Assembly: GCF_001274785.1 (NCBI RefSeq)
Contig: NZ_LHPI01000004.1
Span: forward strand, 220,871-284,870
Direction: 5' to 3'
Source: Vibrio hepatarius
GTDB lineage: Bacteria > Pseudomonadota > Gammaproteobacteria > Enterobacterales > Vibrionaceae
DNA length: 64,000 nucleotides
Part shown: in pieces, positions 8,351 to 17,017 of the stretch
How positions within the stretch are numbered: position 1 is the first letter of the stretch
Layout: every line of letters starts with the position of its first letter
Program-made: the position numbers and the translations under genes
Notes under the pieces: model-generated
The model's database searches: none
Seen by the model: the letters and a program-made list of their open reading frames with translations, nothing else
What the model was told of the DNA's origin: nothing

Positions 8351-9109
8351 ATGAACTTTCTAAAAACATCCGCGGTAATTTGCTCTCTTGTATTGAGTGC
8401 TAGCGTGCCTGCATCCGGTATCGAACAAGCGTTAAGTGTTCAAAAGGCGACAAATAACGCTGCAATAGAAAGCCAGGAAAGAATCGATCAGAGTGATGAG
8501 CGTATCCAACGCCTTAAAGCTGAGATTAAACAGCTTGAAGCGGAAGTGGAAAACCTCGAAGTTTATCAAAAGCACTTGACCAAATTGGTGGCCAATCAAG
8601 AACAAGAAACCCAAAGCTTGAATCAACAGCTCAGTGATATTCAGCAAACTAGACAAGACCTAGTGCCTCTGATGTACAAGATGTTGGATGGACTTAAACA
8701 AACACTGGCAAACGACATTCCACTACAACATAGCCAAAGACAGCAGCGAATTGAGAAACTCGAGCAATTAATGGTTCGCGCGGATGTCAGCGATGCAGAA
8801 AAATACCGCATGATACTCGACGCTTACCAAGTGGAAGTGGAGTATGGCAGTAAACTTGGAGTCTACCGCGACACAATTTCTGCTGGTGGGTTTACGCGAG
8901 AGGCAGAACTTTTGCATTTGGGGCGCGTGGTGTTATTGGCGCGCAGTATTGACGAGAGTCTTTACTGGAGTTGGGACAAAAACCACGCGAGTTGGCAAGA
9001 CGTTCCGTCGTCCTCCTTTCATGATATTGCAAAAGCGTTCGACGTTGCAAAACAGCGATTGAGTCCTGAGATGCTTACACTGCCTGTTTCGATTGTGGAG
9101 GTGAAGTAA
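8351..9109 (+). CDS. DUF3450 family periplasmic protein of the TonB2 cluster
   Basis: 252 residues. A signal peptide ends near residue 23 (SVPASG). Residues 30-105 are a long coiled coil (QSDERIQRLKAEIKQLEAEVENLEVY). The C-terminal half has the conserved RADVSDAEKYRMILDAYQVEVEYG and LHLGRVVLLARSIDES stretches of DUF3450. It is the first gene of the six-gene TonB2 operon, and its stop abuts the ATG of the TtpC gene. It probably works in the periplasm with TtpC and the energy-transducing complex. Its exact role is not established. Confidence 0.88.
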   Translation: MNFLKTSAVICSLVLSASVPASGIEQALSVQKATNNAAIESQERIDQSDERIQRLKAEIKQLEAEVENLEVYQKHLTKLVANQEQETQSLNQQLSDIQQTRQDLVPLMYKMLDGLKQTLANDIPLQHSQRQQRIEKLEQLMVRADVSDAEKYRMILDAYQVEVEYGSKLGVYRDTISAGGFTREAELLHLGRVVLLARSIDESLYWSWDKNHASWQDVPSSSFHDIAKAFDVAKQRLSPEMLTLPVSIVEVK

Positions 9110-10453
9110 ATGAAAACCCTGCATATCGCTACATTGTTTGCGTCACTTTGCCTCGCTCTACCTGTATCGGCAAACATTGTTACTAAGGCTCAGACGGAGC
9201 AAACCGAACTCAAGAGCCACAATGCCGAGCGTGAACGTCGATTTCAACAGCTAGAGCAACAACTGTTCGAACAAAAACGCCAACTGATTGCTGAAAAGCA
9301 GTCGCTTAAAGCCAAAAACGATCAACTTAGCCAATCTTTTACTCGAAATGAGCAACAGCTTGCGGAATTAGAAAACACGTTACGTTTAGAGTCGGGCAGT
9401 TTAGGCGAAGTGTTTTCCGTCGCACGTCAAAGTGCCAACTCCTTAACAGAACAGCTTGAATCGAGTATCTCTGGCGCGGGTGCACAAGCCAGTCTGCAAT
9501 CTTTAACGCCCATTGTTGAGCAACAACAAGTGCCCAATACTCAACAGCTAACGGCACTGTGGCGAGCACTCGAAAATGAAGTGGCACTGAGTGGCTCGAC
9601 TAGCGTACATCAACTTAATTATGTTGATGGTGAAGGCAAAATTAGCCAGCAACCGCTACTGCGCTTAGGCTCTATCGCTTTGATCGGCAAAGCGGGTTTT
9701 GCAAAGTGGAATGGCAGTAGCCATCAGGCCTCGACTTATATTAAGCAACCCGATAATGCTCCAACGCTTGACCAGTTTAGTGCATCAATAAGTGCTGAAC
9801 TGACTGAAATCGAACTCGATCCAACTCGTGGTAATGTTCTCGAACAATACGCGAGTCAACCGAGTTTAGTGAACCGTATTGAAGCGGGTGGGCTCGTTGG
9901 CGGAGTGATTATCTTCTTGCTGATCGTTGGTCTCCTGATCGCTTTGGTGCGAGGTTTTGCGGTATTGAGTGTTTCAAGAAACGTTAAAGCTCAGTTAAAA
10001 ACACCGGAAACGCCAAAGGAAAATCCACTAGGTCGCGTGTTGGCGGTTTATAGCGATAGCAAAGCGCAAACTGTTGAAGCTTTAGAACTGCGGCTTCTGG
10101 AGGTGATCCTCGATGAGCAAGCTAAGCTCGAAAAAGGTCTTTCGATGTTGAAACTGCTAGCGGCACTTGCACCAATGCTTGGTTTGCTTGGCACCGTGAC
10201 AGGTATGATTGAAACATTCCAAGTGATCACTTTATTTGGTACCGGTGATGCCAAAGTAATGGCTGGCGGGATCTCCACAGCGCTAGTGACCACAGTGATG
10301 GGGTTGGTCGCGGCGATGCCATTGCTGCTGGCACATAACCTTTTATCCACCCAAGCTGAAAACCTACGCAATATTTTAGAGAAGCAAGGTATTGCGCTAG
10401 TGGCAGAGCTTGCCGAAAAAAATACACCAAAGCCAGTCGTTGAGAGTGTTTAA
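9110..10453 (+). CDS. ttpC: TtpC, MotA/TolQ/ExbB-family protein of the TonB2 system
   Basis: 447 residues, far longer than ExbB. It has a signal peptide (to about residue 21), a long periplasmic part with coiled coil at 25-95, a first membrane segment near 264-285 (VGGVIIFLLIVGLLIALVRG), and a proton-channel domain at 340-430 with LAALAPMLGLLGTVTGMIETF and GISTALVTTVMGLVAAMPLL. TtpC is known in Vibrio as an extra protein needed by TonB2, but not TonB1, for iron-siderophore uptake across the outer membrane. It starts immediately after the DUF3450 gene, which suggests translational coupling. Confidence 0.9.
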   Translation: MKTLHIATLFASLCLALPVSANIVTKAQTEQTELKSHNAERERRFQQLEQQLFEQKRQLIAEKQSLKAKNDQLSQSFTRNEQQLAELENTLRLESGSLGEVFSVARQSANSLTEQLESSISGAGAQASLQSLTPIVEQQQVPNTQQLTALWRALENEVALSGSTSVHQLNYVDGEGKISQQPLLRLGSIALIGKAGFAKWNGSSHQASTYIKQPDNAPTLDQFSASISAELTEIELDPTRGNVLEQYASQPSLVNRIEAGGLVGGVIIFLLIVGLLIALVRGFAVLSVSRNVKAQLKTPETPKENPLGRVLAVYSDSKAQTVEALELRLLEVILDEQAKLEKGLSMLKLLAALAPMLGLLGTVTGMIETFQVITLFGTGDAKVMAGGISTALVTTVMGLVAAMPLLLAHNLLSTQAENLRNILEKQGIALVAELAEKNTPKPVVESV

Positions 10454-10455
10454 TC

Positions 10456-11013
10456 ATGATTGAGCTGAGTCATGTCTTGCAAACACTGCTGAGCCACTTT
10501 GAAGGAGTGCGCAACTTTGCCCAATTTATGCAGCAAGGTGGCACAGTACTTTGGTGTTTGTTTGCGGTTGTGGTGTTGTTTTGGCTGCTTGTTGTCGAGC
10601 GCATTATTTATCTGTTTGTTCACTATCCTAAGCATAAATCTGAGTGGTTAGCACAATGGGCGAGGCGCAGTGATCATCACTCTTGGCACTCACGCGCTAT
10701 TCGTGACGGTTGGCTGGCACAGGCGAGAATCAACTTGTTCCAGCACACCAACACAATCAAGTTGCTGGTATCACTTTGTCCGATGTTAGGGTTACTAGGA
10801 ACCGTTACGGGGATGATAGCGGTATTTGATGTGATGGCGTTACAAGGTAACAGTGAGCCTAAGCAAATGGCGGCGGGAATTGCCATGGCGACTCTACCAA
10901 CGATGGCCGGTATGGTTGCAGCTTTGGTTGGCATGTTTGTCCATGCAAGACTAGTTAAGTTGTGTCGTAATTACTCATACTCGCTAGAACAACAATTGAG
11001 GAGTCAGCAATGA
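10456..11013 (+). CDS. exbB2: ExbB2 proton-channel subunit
   Basis: 185 residues with three membrane segments (about 28-50, 105-125 and 142-165). The MotA/TolQ/ExbB core is clear: LVSLCPMLGLLGTVTGMIAVFDVM, then GIAMATLPTMAGMVAALVGMF. With ExbD2 it uses the proton-motive force to energise TonB2 in the inner membrane. It follows ttpC by two bases and overlaps exbD2 by four bases (ATGA), so it is translationally coupled. Compared with E. coli ExbB (244 residues) it is short, as is usual for TonB2-type ExbB. Confidence 0.92.
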   Translation: MIELSHVLQTLLSHFEGVRNFAQFMQQGGTVLWCLFAVVVLFWLLVVERIIYLFVHYPKHKSEWLAQWARRSDHHSWHSRAIRDGWLAQARINLFQHTNTIKLLVSLCPMLGLLGTVTGMIAVFDVMALQGNSEPKQMAAGIAMATLPTMAGMVAALVGMFVHARLVKLCRNYSYSLEQQLRSQQ

Positions 11014-11414
11014 GGCTAGGGCGACGTTCACACAGACAAGAAGAAGCTCAGGTGGATCTAACGCCGATGCTCGATATCGTCTTTATTATGCTGATCTTCT
11101 TTATCGTCACCAGCACCTTTGTACGCGAATCCGGGATTGAAGTCGATAAACCGCAAGCGACCAACGTCGTTAACCAAAAAGATGTTGGAATCTTTATTGC
11201 GGTTACCGCAGACAATGATGTCTACATCGACAAAAAAATGGTGGATATCGAGCGAGTGCAAGCAGGGCTGGAAGCTATGCTGCTCGACAAGCCTGAAAGC
11301 TCACTCGTCATTCAAGCCGACGAACGAGCGTTTAGTGGCACCGTTATACAAGTGATGGACGCAGCAAAAGGAGCGGGAATCGAGAAGATCGCGATTGCTG
11401 CAGAGAAGCCATAA
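11010..11414 (+). CDS. exbD2: ExbD2 energy-transducing subunit
   Basis: 134 residues. A single N-terminal membrane segment carries the family motif VDLTPMLDIVFIMLIFFIV, including the conserved Asp in the membrane that takes part in proton movement. The periplasmic ExbD domain follows (KPESSLVIQADERAFSGTVIQVMDAAKGAGI). It partners ExbB2 and TonB2. It overlaps exbB2 by four bases, and its TAA shares a base with the tonB2 ATG. Confidence 0.93.
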   Translation: MRLGRRSHRQEEAQVDLTPMLDIVFIMLIFFIVTSTFVRESGIEVDKPQATNVVNQKDVGIFIAVTADNDVYIDKKMVDIERVQAGLEAMLLDKPESSLVIQADERAFSGTVIQVMDAAKGAGIEKIAIAAEKP

Positions 11415-12040
11415 TGCTGCGACTGCTGGTTGCTTTACCTATCGCGGGATGCTTAGCGATAGTGTTGTTCAGTTTGATGGCTTGGCTCGTCAACGCTCCA
11501 AAACAAACTCAGCAGCATAGTGTTGAGGTGACCAACGTCAGCTACCTTGTGTCTGAGCAAGACAATGAAGCGCAAACGCGTTCACGTAGTTTACCGCCGG
11601 AGCCTAAAGTGATACCGACTCAAGCGCCACAAACCTTTGTTGACCTACCGCAGACTCTCTCTATTCCATCAATGGATGCCCCTGTTGATGCCGGAGCGCT
11701 GGGGCTCAATATCAATATTGGTGCGGTTGATGTTCAAGCTCCTCAAATTGCGCAGATAAGCGGCAGTCAGCAGGCCATGCCTTTGTATCGCGTTGACCCC
11801 AATTACCCAGCGAAAGCACGTAAACGCCGCGCAGAGGGATTTGTGATCATAAAGTTTAATATTGATCCACAGGGGAAACCTGTCGACCTAGAAGTCATTG
11901 ATGCAAATCCCAAGCGTTTGTTTGAGCAAGAGGCGATAAAGGCGCTTAAGCAATGGAGATACCAGCCAAAACTAGAGTTTGGCAAAGCGGTGGTTCAACA
12001 TGGACAGACGGTGAAGTTGGAGTTTCGACAACCTAAATGA
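11414..12040 (+). CDS. tonB2: TonB2 energy transducer
   Basis: 208 residues. An N-terminal membrane anchor (residues 3-25) is followed by a periplasmic spacer that lacks the long Pro-Glu/Pro-Lys repeats of TonB1. The C-terminal TonB domain spans about 120-208: YRVDPNYPAKARKRRAEGFVI, then EQEAIKALKQWRYQP. It spans the periplasm and drives TonB-dependent outer-membrane receptors. The short spacer is typical of TonB2. It overlaps both neighbours by one to four bases. I found no clear Fur box upstream of the operon. Confidence 0.92.
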   Translation: MLRLLVALPIAGCLAIVLFSLMAWLVNAPKQTQQHSVEVTNVSYLVSEQDNEAQTRSRSLPPEPKVIPTQAPQTFVDLPQTLSIPSMDAPVDAGALGLNINIGAVDVQAPQIAQISGSQQAMPLYRVDPNYPAKARKRRAEGFVIIKFNIDPQGKPVDLEVIDANPKRLFEQEAIKALKQWRYQPKLEFGKAVVQHGQTVKLEFRQPK

Positions 12041-13224
12041 ATAAATACTCAGTTGCTCTAATTGCCATTTTGTTGTCTGGGTCGGCCAACGCAGCCGATC
12101 TAAGCCGCTATACCGCCTCTAAATTGCAACAAGCGCAAAAGTACGAATCCTCAGGTGATTTGCACAGTGCGATACAGGTATTACAAAGTGTCGAGAATCA
12201 GCGCGAATACGACGCTGCCTTTGTCCAGCAAAGCTTAGGTGTTTATTACTGGAAAGCGGGTGATTTGGCACAATCTATTCATCACCTAACACTTGCCGTT
12301 GATTACGACGTGTTGAGCGAACAACAGCAGCAAAGTACGCGCCAAATGCTCGCGAATCTTTTATTTAACCAGCAGCAATACCAGAAAGCACTGGAACAGT
12401 ATTACGTGTTGGTGCGCGCAAAAGCGACCAAAAGTTCACAAGCCCAACTTTGGCTCAATATTGCCAAGGCGCACTACCAGTTAAAAGAGTGGAATAACGT
12501 GATCACTGCATCTAATGCTACGTTGGCGGCGGGTTACGCAAAACAAATTGACCCGCTTTCGATGAAGTTGGCGGCGTTAGTGGAACAAAAAGAATGGCAG
12601 CAAGCTGGTAGCGTGCTGAAACGGCTACTGATTCTTGAACCGAATAACGCAATTTGGTGGCGACAATTAGTCGATATCGAACTGCGCGCGGGGAATACTA
12701 AGCAGGCGTTAGATGCACTGGCGCTGGCTGACAAACAAATAGCATTAACCGCACAAGAACGACGTCTCTTAGCATCGCTATACGCGCACAACGGCGCTCC
12801 CGAACGTGCGGCAATAACTCTTGAACATATTGATCAAGCACGCTCTGAACTTGAGTTAATTGTAGAACAAGCAAAATACTGGCAGACCGCCAAAGAGCTG
12901 GAAACCGCCGAGCATTTATGGCTCAAAGCAGCCCGCTTAGATGGGCAATATTATTGGCAGTATGTGCTGGTATTAACTTATCAAGATAAGTGGCAACAAG
13001 CGTTGCAGACTATCGATAAAGTGCAAAACCCAACGACAGAAACTGCGTTGTTGAAGGTACAAATATTGTATGCGTTGGAGAGGGTAGATCTGGCATTAAG
13101 CATGGCTAAATCGGCATTGGAGAACACATCAGACACTCAGATAGAGAACTGGGTAGCCTTTCTTGAAAAGGTGAAACTTGCACGCGAGCCTTCATTGATG
13201 AACAAACAAAAAGAGGGAATATAA
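12037..13224 (+). CDS. TPR-repeat protein of the TonB2 cluster
   Basis: 395 residues. A signal peptide ends at about residue 19 (SGSANAAD). Repeated helical pairs follow, with TPR-like spacing (SGDLHSAIQVLQSVE, AGDLAQSIHHLTLAV, QQYQKALEQYYVLV, AGNTKQALDALALAD, DKWQQALQTIDKVQ). It is the last gene of the TonB2 operon and overlaps tonB2 by four bases. A periplasmic scaffold role is likely from the fold and context. A short hairpin (GAGGG/CCCTC) ends the gene. Confidence 0.87.
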   Translation: MNKYSVALIAILLSGSANAADLSRYTASKLQQAQKYESSGDLHSAIQVLQSVENQREYDAAFVQQSLGVYYWKAGDLAQSIHHLTLAVDYDVLSEQQQQSTRQMLANLLFNQQQYQKALEQYYVLVRAKATKSSQAQLWLNIAKAHYQLKEWNNVITASNATLAAGYAKQIDPLSMKLAALVEQKEWQQAGSVLKRLLILEPNNAIWWRQLVDIELRAGNTKQALDALALADKQIALTAQERRLLASLYAHNGAPERAAITLEHIDQARSELELIVEQAKYWQTAKELETAEHLWLKAARLDGQYYWQYVLVLTYQDKWQQALQTIDKVQNPTTETALLKVQILYALERVDLALSMAKSALENTSDTQIENWVAFLEKVKLAREPSLMNKQKEGI

Positions 13225-13281
13225 ATCCCTCTATGACTACTAAACTAACGAATTGCTAAATTAACGCTTGCGGTATGGATG

Positions 13282-13515
13282 TTACTTTTGAACCAAGCAA
13301 GCAAACTCAGCACGCCAGAACAGAGCTTTTTTTGACTCCATATTATCCAGCACTTCGCGACCAGAGAGCTGCGGAAAAGCATGCATGACCTCAAGATCTT
13401 CGCTTCGTTGTGATTTAGCATAAGCCCTTACATGAGTGAACGTTCCAGATAAGTTACTCGAAAGCATAGATTTAGAAAGGCAGATGCCTAAAGTATCCTT
13501 TTGCATTTTGTTCAT
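13282..13515 (-). CDS. Small hypothetical protein
   Basis: 77 residues, not recognised. It is convergent with the TonB2 operon. Support for coding comes from a full GGGAGG just upstream of the ATG at 13515; that spacing is short, so a second ATG at 13506 (MQKDTLG) may be the true start. The sequence has no signal peptide or membrane segment, and is moderately basic. Residues VMHAFPQLSGREVLDNMESKK look like one structured segment. No function can be given. Confidence 0.55.
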   Translation of the reverse strand: MNKMQKDTLGICLSKSMLSSNLSGTFTHVRAYAKSQRSEDLEVMHAFPQLSGREVLDNMESKKALFWRAEFACLVQK

Positions 13516-13843
13516 TTCCTCCCTCTATTCCGTTAGAGGCGGTCATTCGTAGTATTTTTTATTTAACCGCTAAACCAAAGACGCTAAACATTTTCACCAA
13601 TGCTCAATAATTATACGATATGGATGCAGGATTATCCCGAAAAATAACCGATCAAATGTATGATCAAAATCAATGTTTATGGCTATTCTAAAAATCGCCT
13701 TTCTACTCCGTTAGTTGCACAAGTTATGTTACAAAAAAGTCAAAATGGGCGAATTATAAGTACACTTCATTCACAATTCGTTACTCGCAAGCTCGTTGCT
13801 CATTCATAAGAGTGATAGCCTATAGTTCTAACAAGGAGAAAGT
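13516..13843. other. Intergenic region upstream of the DcuS-like kinase
   Basis: 328 bases, AT-rich, between divergent genes, so it should hold both promoters. The only clear site is the AAGGAG ribosome-binding sequence at 13833-13838 for the kinase gene. I see no operator that I can name. Confidence 0.5.
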
Positions 13844-15463
13844 ATGAAATGGAGTAGTATCAGCTTTCGCAAAAGAATGCTGATTATCATGACTTTATCC
13901 GGACTGATAGAGTTGCTATTGCTTGCGACAGCCGGTTTTATTTATATCAAACACGCGCAAGAAGAAGAGATGGGGCATAAAGCGCTTGGCGTCGCTTCGT
14001 TTCTTGCTAAGTCACCCTATGTGATTGAAATGATTCAAACTGGCGTGACGCTAGAATATCAAATGCGTTATCGCAGCCTCACTGAGCTGATAGGCGCTGC
14101 GTTTATCGTCATCGGCGACAAAGAAGGGATCCGTCTAGTTCACCCAGTCGATGAGCGAATTGGTTTGCCGATGAAAGGCGGCGATAACAAACGAGCGTTG
14201 GTCGACGGGCTCGCTTACATCTCAACAGCAAAAGGTTCACTTGGTTACTCCGTACGGGGTAAGGCCGCTGTATTTGACTCACAAGGTAATATCATTGGTG
14301 TTGTCTCAGTCGGGTACCTTATCGACCGACTGCAAGACCGGATTGAACCATTCCTATACTTTCTAATTGTAATGGCACTGATAGTGGTTGCGGCGAACGC
14401 GGTGGTGTCGAGTTACGCGTCGAGACGATTCCAGAAAGCGATACTAGGCTTTGAACCAGAAGAGATCGGTCGACTTTATGTTGAACTAGACGTAACCATG
14501 GAAACCCTAAAAGAGGGCATTCTCAGTATTGATGGTGATGGACGACTACGTTCAATCAATAAGAGCGCGTGTCAGATCCTTGGGCTAAACAAAGCTGAGT
14601 GCCTGAATCGACCACTTAGTGAGGTTTTGCCTGAAAGCGATTTACACGTCGTTTTGCAAACGGCACGTACAGACCACGACATAAACTTGTACTTAAACCA
14701 GCAACGTCTGATCGCCAACCGCAGCCCAATTATCGTTGATGACAAAGTCGTTGGCGCCGTTTCCAGTTTTCGTTTACGTGACGATCTTACCGAACTCACC
14801 GAACAGTTGGCGAAAACCAAAGAATACGCAGATATGCTGCGTTCACAAACCCACGAGCACCGCAATAAACTTAATACCATCAGCGGGATGGTGCAGATGG
14901 GCGAACTAGACGCCGTGCAAAATCTCATTGGACAAGAAACCGCGCACTATCAGTCATTGATAGAGTTCTTACGTGAAACCATCAAAGAGCCATTGATCGC
15001 TGGCATGTTACTTGGCAAAACCGAGAGAGCAAGAGAGCTAGGGCTTGAGCTGGTGGTCGAAGAAGGTTCGCGTCTTGAACCCTTACCAGACAGGATTAAT
15101 GCTGAAGATTTAGTGACGATTCTCGGTAATTTAATTGATAATGCATTCGATGCAACCCGCGAAGCGATTGAAAAAGATGCGCTTATTTCGCCTGCGCGGC
15201 GCAAGATTGAAGTCTCTATCAGTGATTTTGGGAACGAAGTGATCCTTGAAGTGATTGATCAAGGCTGTGGGTTACCGGAAAGCATGAGTGTAACGGCGCT
15301 GGTTAAACGGGGTGTTTCAAGCAAAGATAACCAAACACGCGGTGTTGGGTTGTATCTAGTGAGTGAACTGGCGCTACGCTATCAAGGCGAATTAGAAATG
15401 GCGAACAACAAGGAGTATGGAGCCAGAATGACAGTCTATCTACCTAAGGAAGATTTGGTATGA
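13844..15463 (+). CDS. DcuS/CitA-family sensor histidine kinase
   Basis: 539 residues. Membrane segment at about 13-35, a periplasmic sCache domain (40-175, with RYRSLTELIGAAFIVIGDKEGIRLVHPVDERIGLPM), a second segment near 176-198, a PAS domain (220-320) and a DcuS-type kinase core. The phospho-accepting His lies in SQTHEHRNKLNTISGMVQMG. ATP-binding motifs follow: N box GNLIDNAFDAT, DQGCGLP, and RGVGLYLV. This family senses C4-dicarboxylates or citrate. Its gene overlaps that of the response regulator by four bases. No transporter gene is adjacent, so the ligand is open. Confidence 0.9.
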   Translation: MKWSSISFRKRMLIIMTLSGLIELLLLATAGFIYIKHAQEEEMGHKALGVASFLAKSPYVIEMIQTGVTLEYQMRYRSLTELIGAAFIVIGDKEGIRLVHPVDERIGLPMKGGDNKRALVDGLAYISTAKGSLGYSVRGKAAVFDSQGNIIGVVSVGYLIDRLQDRIEPFLYFLIVMALIVVAANAVVSSYASRRFQKAILGFEPEEIGRLYVELDVTMETLKEGILSIDGDGRLRSINKSACQILGLNKAECLNRPLSEVLPESDLHVVLQTARTDHDINLYLNQQRLIANRSPIIVDDKVVGAVSSFRLRDDLTELTEQLAKTKEYADMLRSQTHEHRNKLNTISGMVQMGELDAVQNLIGQETAHYQSLIEFLRETIKEPLIAGMLLGKTERARELGLELVVEEGSRLEPLPDRINAEDLVTILGNLIDNAFDATREAIEKDALISPARRKIEVSISDFGNEVILEVIDQGCGLPESMSVTALVKRGVSSKDNQTRGVGLYLVSELALRYQGELEMANNKEYGARMTVYLPKEDLV

Positions 15464-16152
15464 CGATGAATACCAAGGTGATGATTATCGAAGACGATAT
15501 CGCCATCGCACAGTTGCACCAAAAATACCTAGAACAAATCGAAGGTTATGAGGTGATTGGCATCGCGACCAGCCGTATGGAAGCCAATATTCAATTAGAT
15601 ATTCTAAAGCCAGAATTGTTGCTACTGGATGTGCATCTCCCGGATGGTTCTGGGTTGGAAATTTTACAAGAGTTGAGGTCGAGAAACTTAAGTTGTGACG
15701 TCATTTTGATTACCGCAGCGAGAGATGTTGACACTCTACAGCAGGCAATGCGTGGTGGAGTAGTCGACTATCTTTTAAAACCAGTGATGTTCCCAAGATT
15801 AGAATCTGCGTTGAAAAAGTATGTGTCTCAGAAGCATCAGTTTACTCATACCAACGATCTGGACCAGACAATCGTTGATCGTATGTTTCGTTCCTCATCT
15901 TCACACGAATCGACGGTTAACCGTCTACCGAAAGGAATAGACGGTGTGACTTTGGAAAAGATCAAAGCATTGTTTAACCAACCAGAGAGTTTAACCGCTG
16001 ACGAAGCCGGTGAGAAAATTGGCGCTAGTCGTACCACAGCTCGCCGTTACCTAGAGTATTTGATTAGCACAGGTGAGTTAGAAGCCGATTTGAATTATGG
16101 CACGGTAGGGCGACCAGAGCGCAGCTACAAAAAGGCAGCCAGCAAAAACTGA
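15460..16152 (+). CDS. DcuR/CitB-family response regulator
   Basis: 230 residues. The receiver domain has EDD near residue 11, the phosphorylated Asp in LLLLDVHLPDGSGLEIL, ITAARD with the conserved Thr, and Lys in DYLLKPV. The C-terminal part has an HTH (SLTADEAGEKIGASRTTARRYLEYLISTGELEADLNYG) of the DcuR/CitB kind. It is the partner of the sensor kinase upstream and probably activates a carboxylate transport or metabolism operon elsewhere. It overlaps the kinase gene by ATGA. Confidence 0.9.
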   Translation: MTMNTKVMIIEDDIAIAQLHQKYLEQIEGYEVIGIATSRMEANIQLDILKPELLLLDVHLPDGSGLEILQELRSRNLSCDVILITAARDVDTLQQAMRGGVVDYLLKPVMFPRLESALKKYVSQKHQFTHTNDLDQTIVDRMFRSSSSHESTVNRLPKGIDGVTLEKIKALFNQPESLTADEAGEKIGASRTTARRYLEYLISTGELEADLNYGTVGRPERSYKKAASKN

Positions 16153-16272
16153 TGTCACATTTATCCTTCAAAGCGGATGGAAAACATCTACGATCGAAAA
16201 AATGATAACGACTTTCTCATTTAAGTGTATAAAATTAAACAGTTATAGTTACGAAACCATGGTGAATGCCTG

Positions 16273-16935
16273 ATGGAAAGTGTTTTTATCGTAGTTGTTG
16301 TGCTGGTTGTGTTCTTTTTTGTTGTTCAGAAACGTTTCCTCAAACAAGAAGAACTTAAAGACAGCGAATATAAAAAGAAGGGCGCTTTGCTAAATATGCA
16401 AGAGTCAGCTTTTTATAACGCCTTGGTAACAGCGGTCGGGGAGCACGGCGTTGTTCTAACGAAAGTCAGTATGTCGAATGTTGTTGCGCCAGTAGCAACA
16501 AACAAAAAGCACTGGTTTATTGCCAACAACCGCATTGCAAAAAGCTATTTTGATTATGTGGTGTGCGATCCAAGAACATTAGAGCCAAGAGTTGCGATTG
16601 AATTTGATAATGGTAAGCAACTCGATAAAGGCAAGATTGAACGTCATAAACTGCTTATGCACGTGTGTAAGTCGGCAGGTATCCCTCTAATTGGTGCAAC
16701 GATTAAACATAGCTATCAGGTTGGTCGTTTACGTCGATTATTGGCCGCTCATATTGACCTTATTGAGCCAGATAAAGAAGTTCGTTTCTGCAAGCGTTGC
16801 GGTAGTCCTATGGTAATAAAAACCGCCAGTTCGGGAGAACACAAAGGCCGAAGATTCTTTACCTGTAGTCGCCAACCACATTGTACGTATACCGAAAACT
16901 ATAATGTGGTGTTTGAAGAAGACTCTTCGGAATAG
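16273..16935 (+). CDS. Membrane-anchored DUF2726 protein with C-terminal zinc finger
   Basis: 220 residues. An N-terminal membrane anchor (4-20, very Val/Phe-rich) is followed by a DUF2726 domain at about 35-160. This domain has restriction-endonuclease-like features: FDYVVCDPRTLEPRVAIEFDNGKQ followed by KIERHKLLMHVCKSAGIPLI. The last 50 residues form a topoisomerase-type zinc finger (CKRCGSPMV ... FFTCSRQPHC). Together they suggest a nucleic-acid-binding protein at the inner membrane. The D...E-x-D pattern resembles a nuclease core, but activity is not shown. It stands alone and ends at a strong terminator. Confidence 0.82.
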   Translation: MESVFIVVVVLVVFFFVVQKRFLKQEELKDSEYKKKGALLNMQESAFYNALVTAVGEHGVVLTKVSMSNVVAPVATNKKHWFIANNRIAKSYFDYVVCDPRTLEPRVAIEFDNGKQLDKGKIERHKLLMHVCKSAGIPLIGATIKHSYQVGRLRRLLAAHIDLIEPDKEVRFCKRCGSPMVIKTASSGEHKGRRFFTCSRQPHCTYTENYNVVFEEDSSE

Positions 16936-16960
16936 CAGACTTTCTTACTTAGAAATATAA

Positions 16961-16992
16961 ACAGCCCAGTTGTAGAGAACTGGGCTTTTTAT
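16961..16992 (+). terminator. Intrinsic terminator after the DUF2726 gene
   Basis: AGCCCAGTT pairs with AACTGGGCT over a 6-base loop and is followed by TTTTT. It may also serve the convergent cyclase gene. Confidence 0.85.
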
Positions 16993-17017
16993 TTAACTCG
17001 ATTTGCTCAATAGCTAG

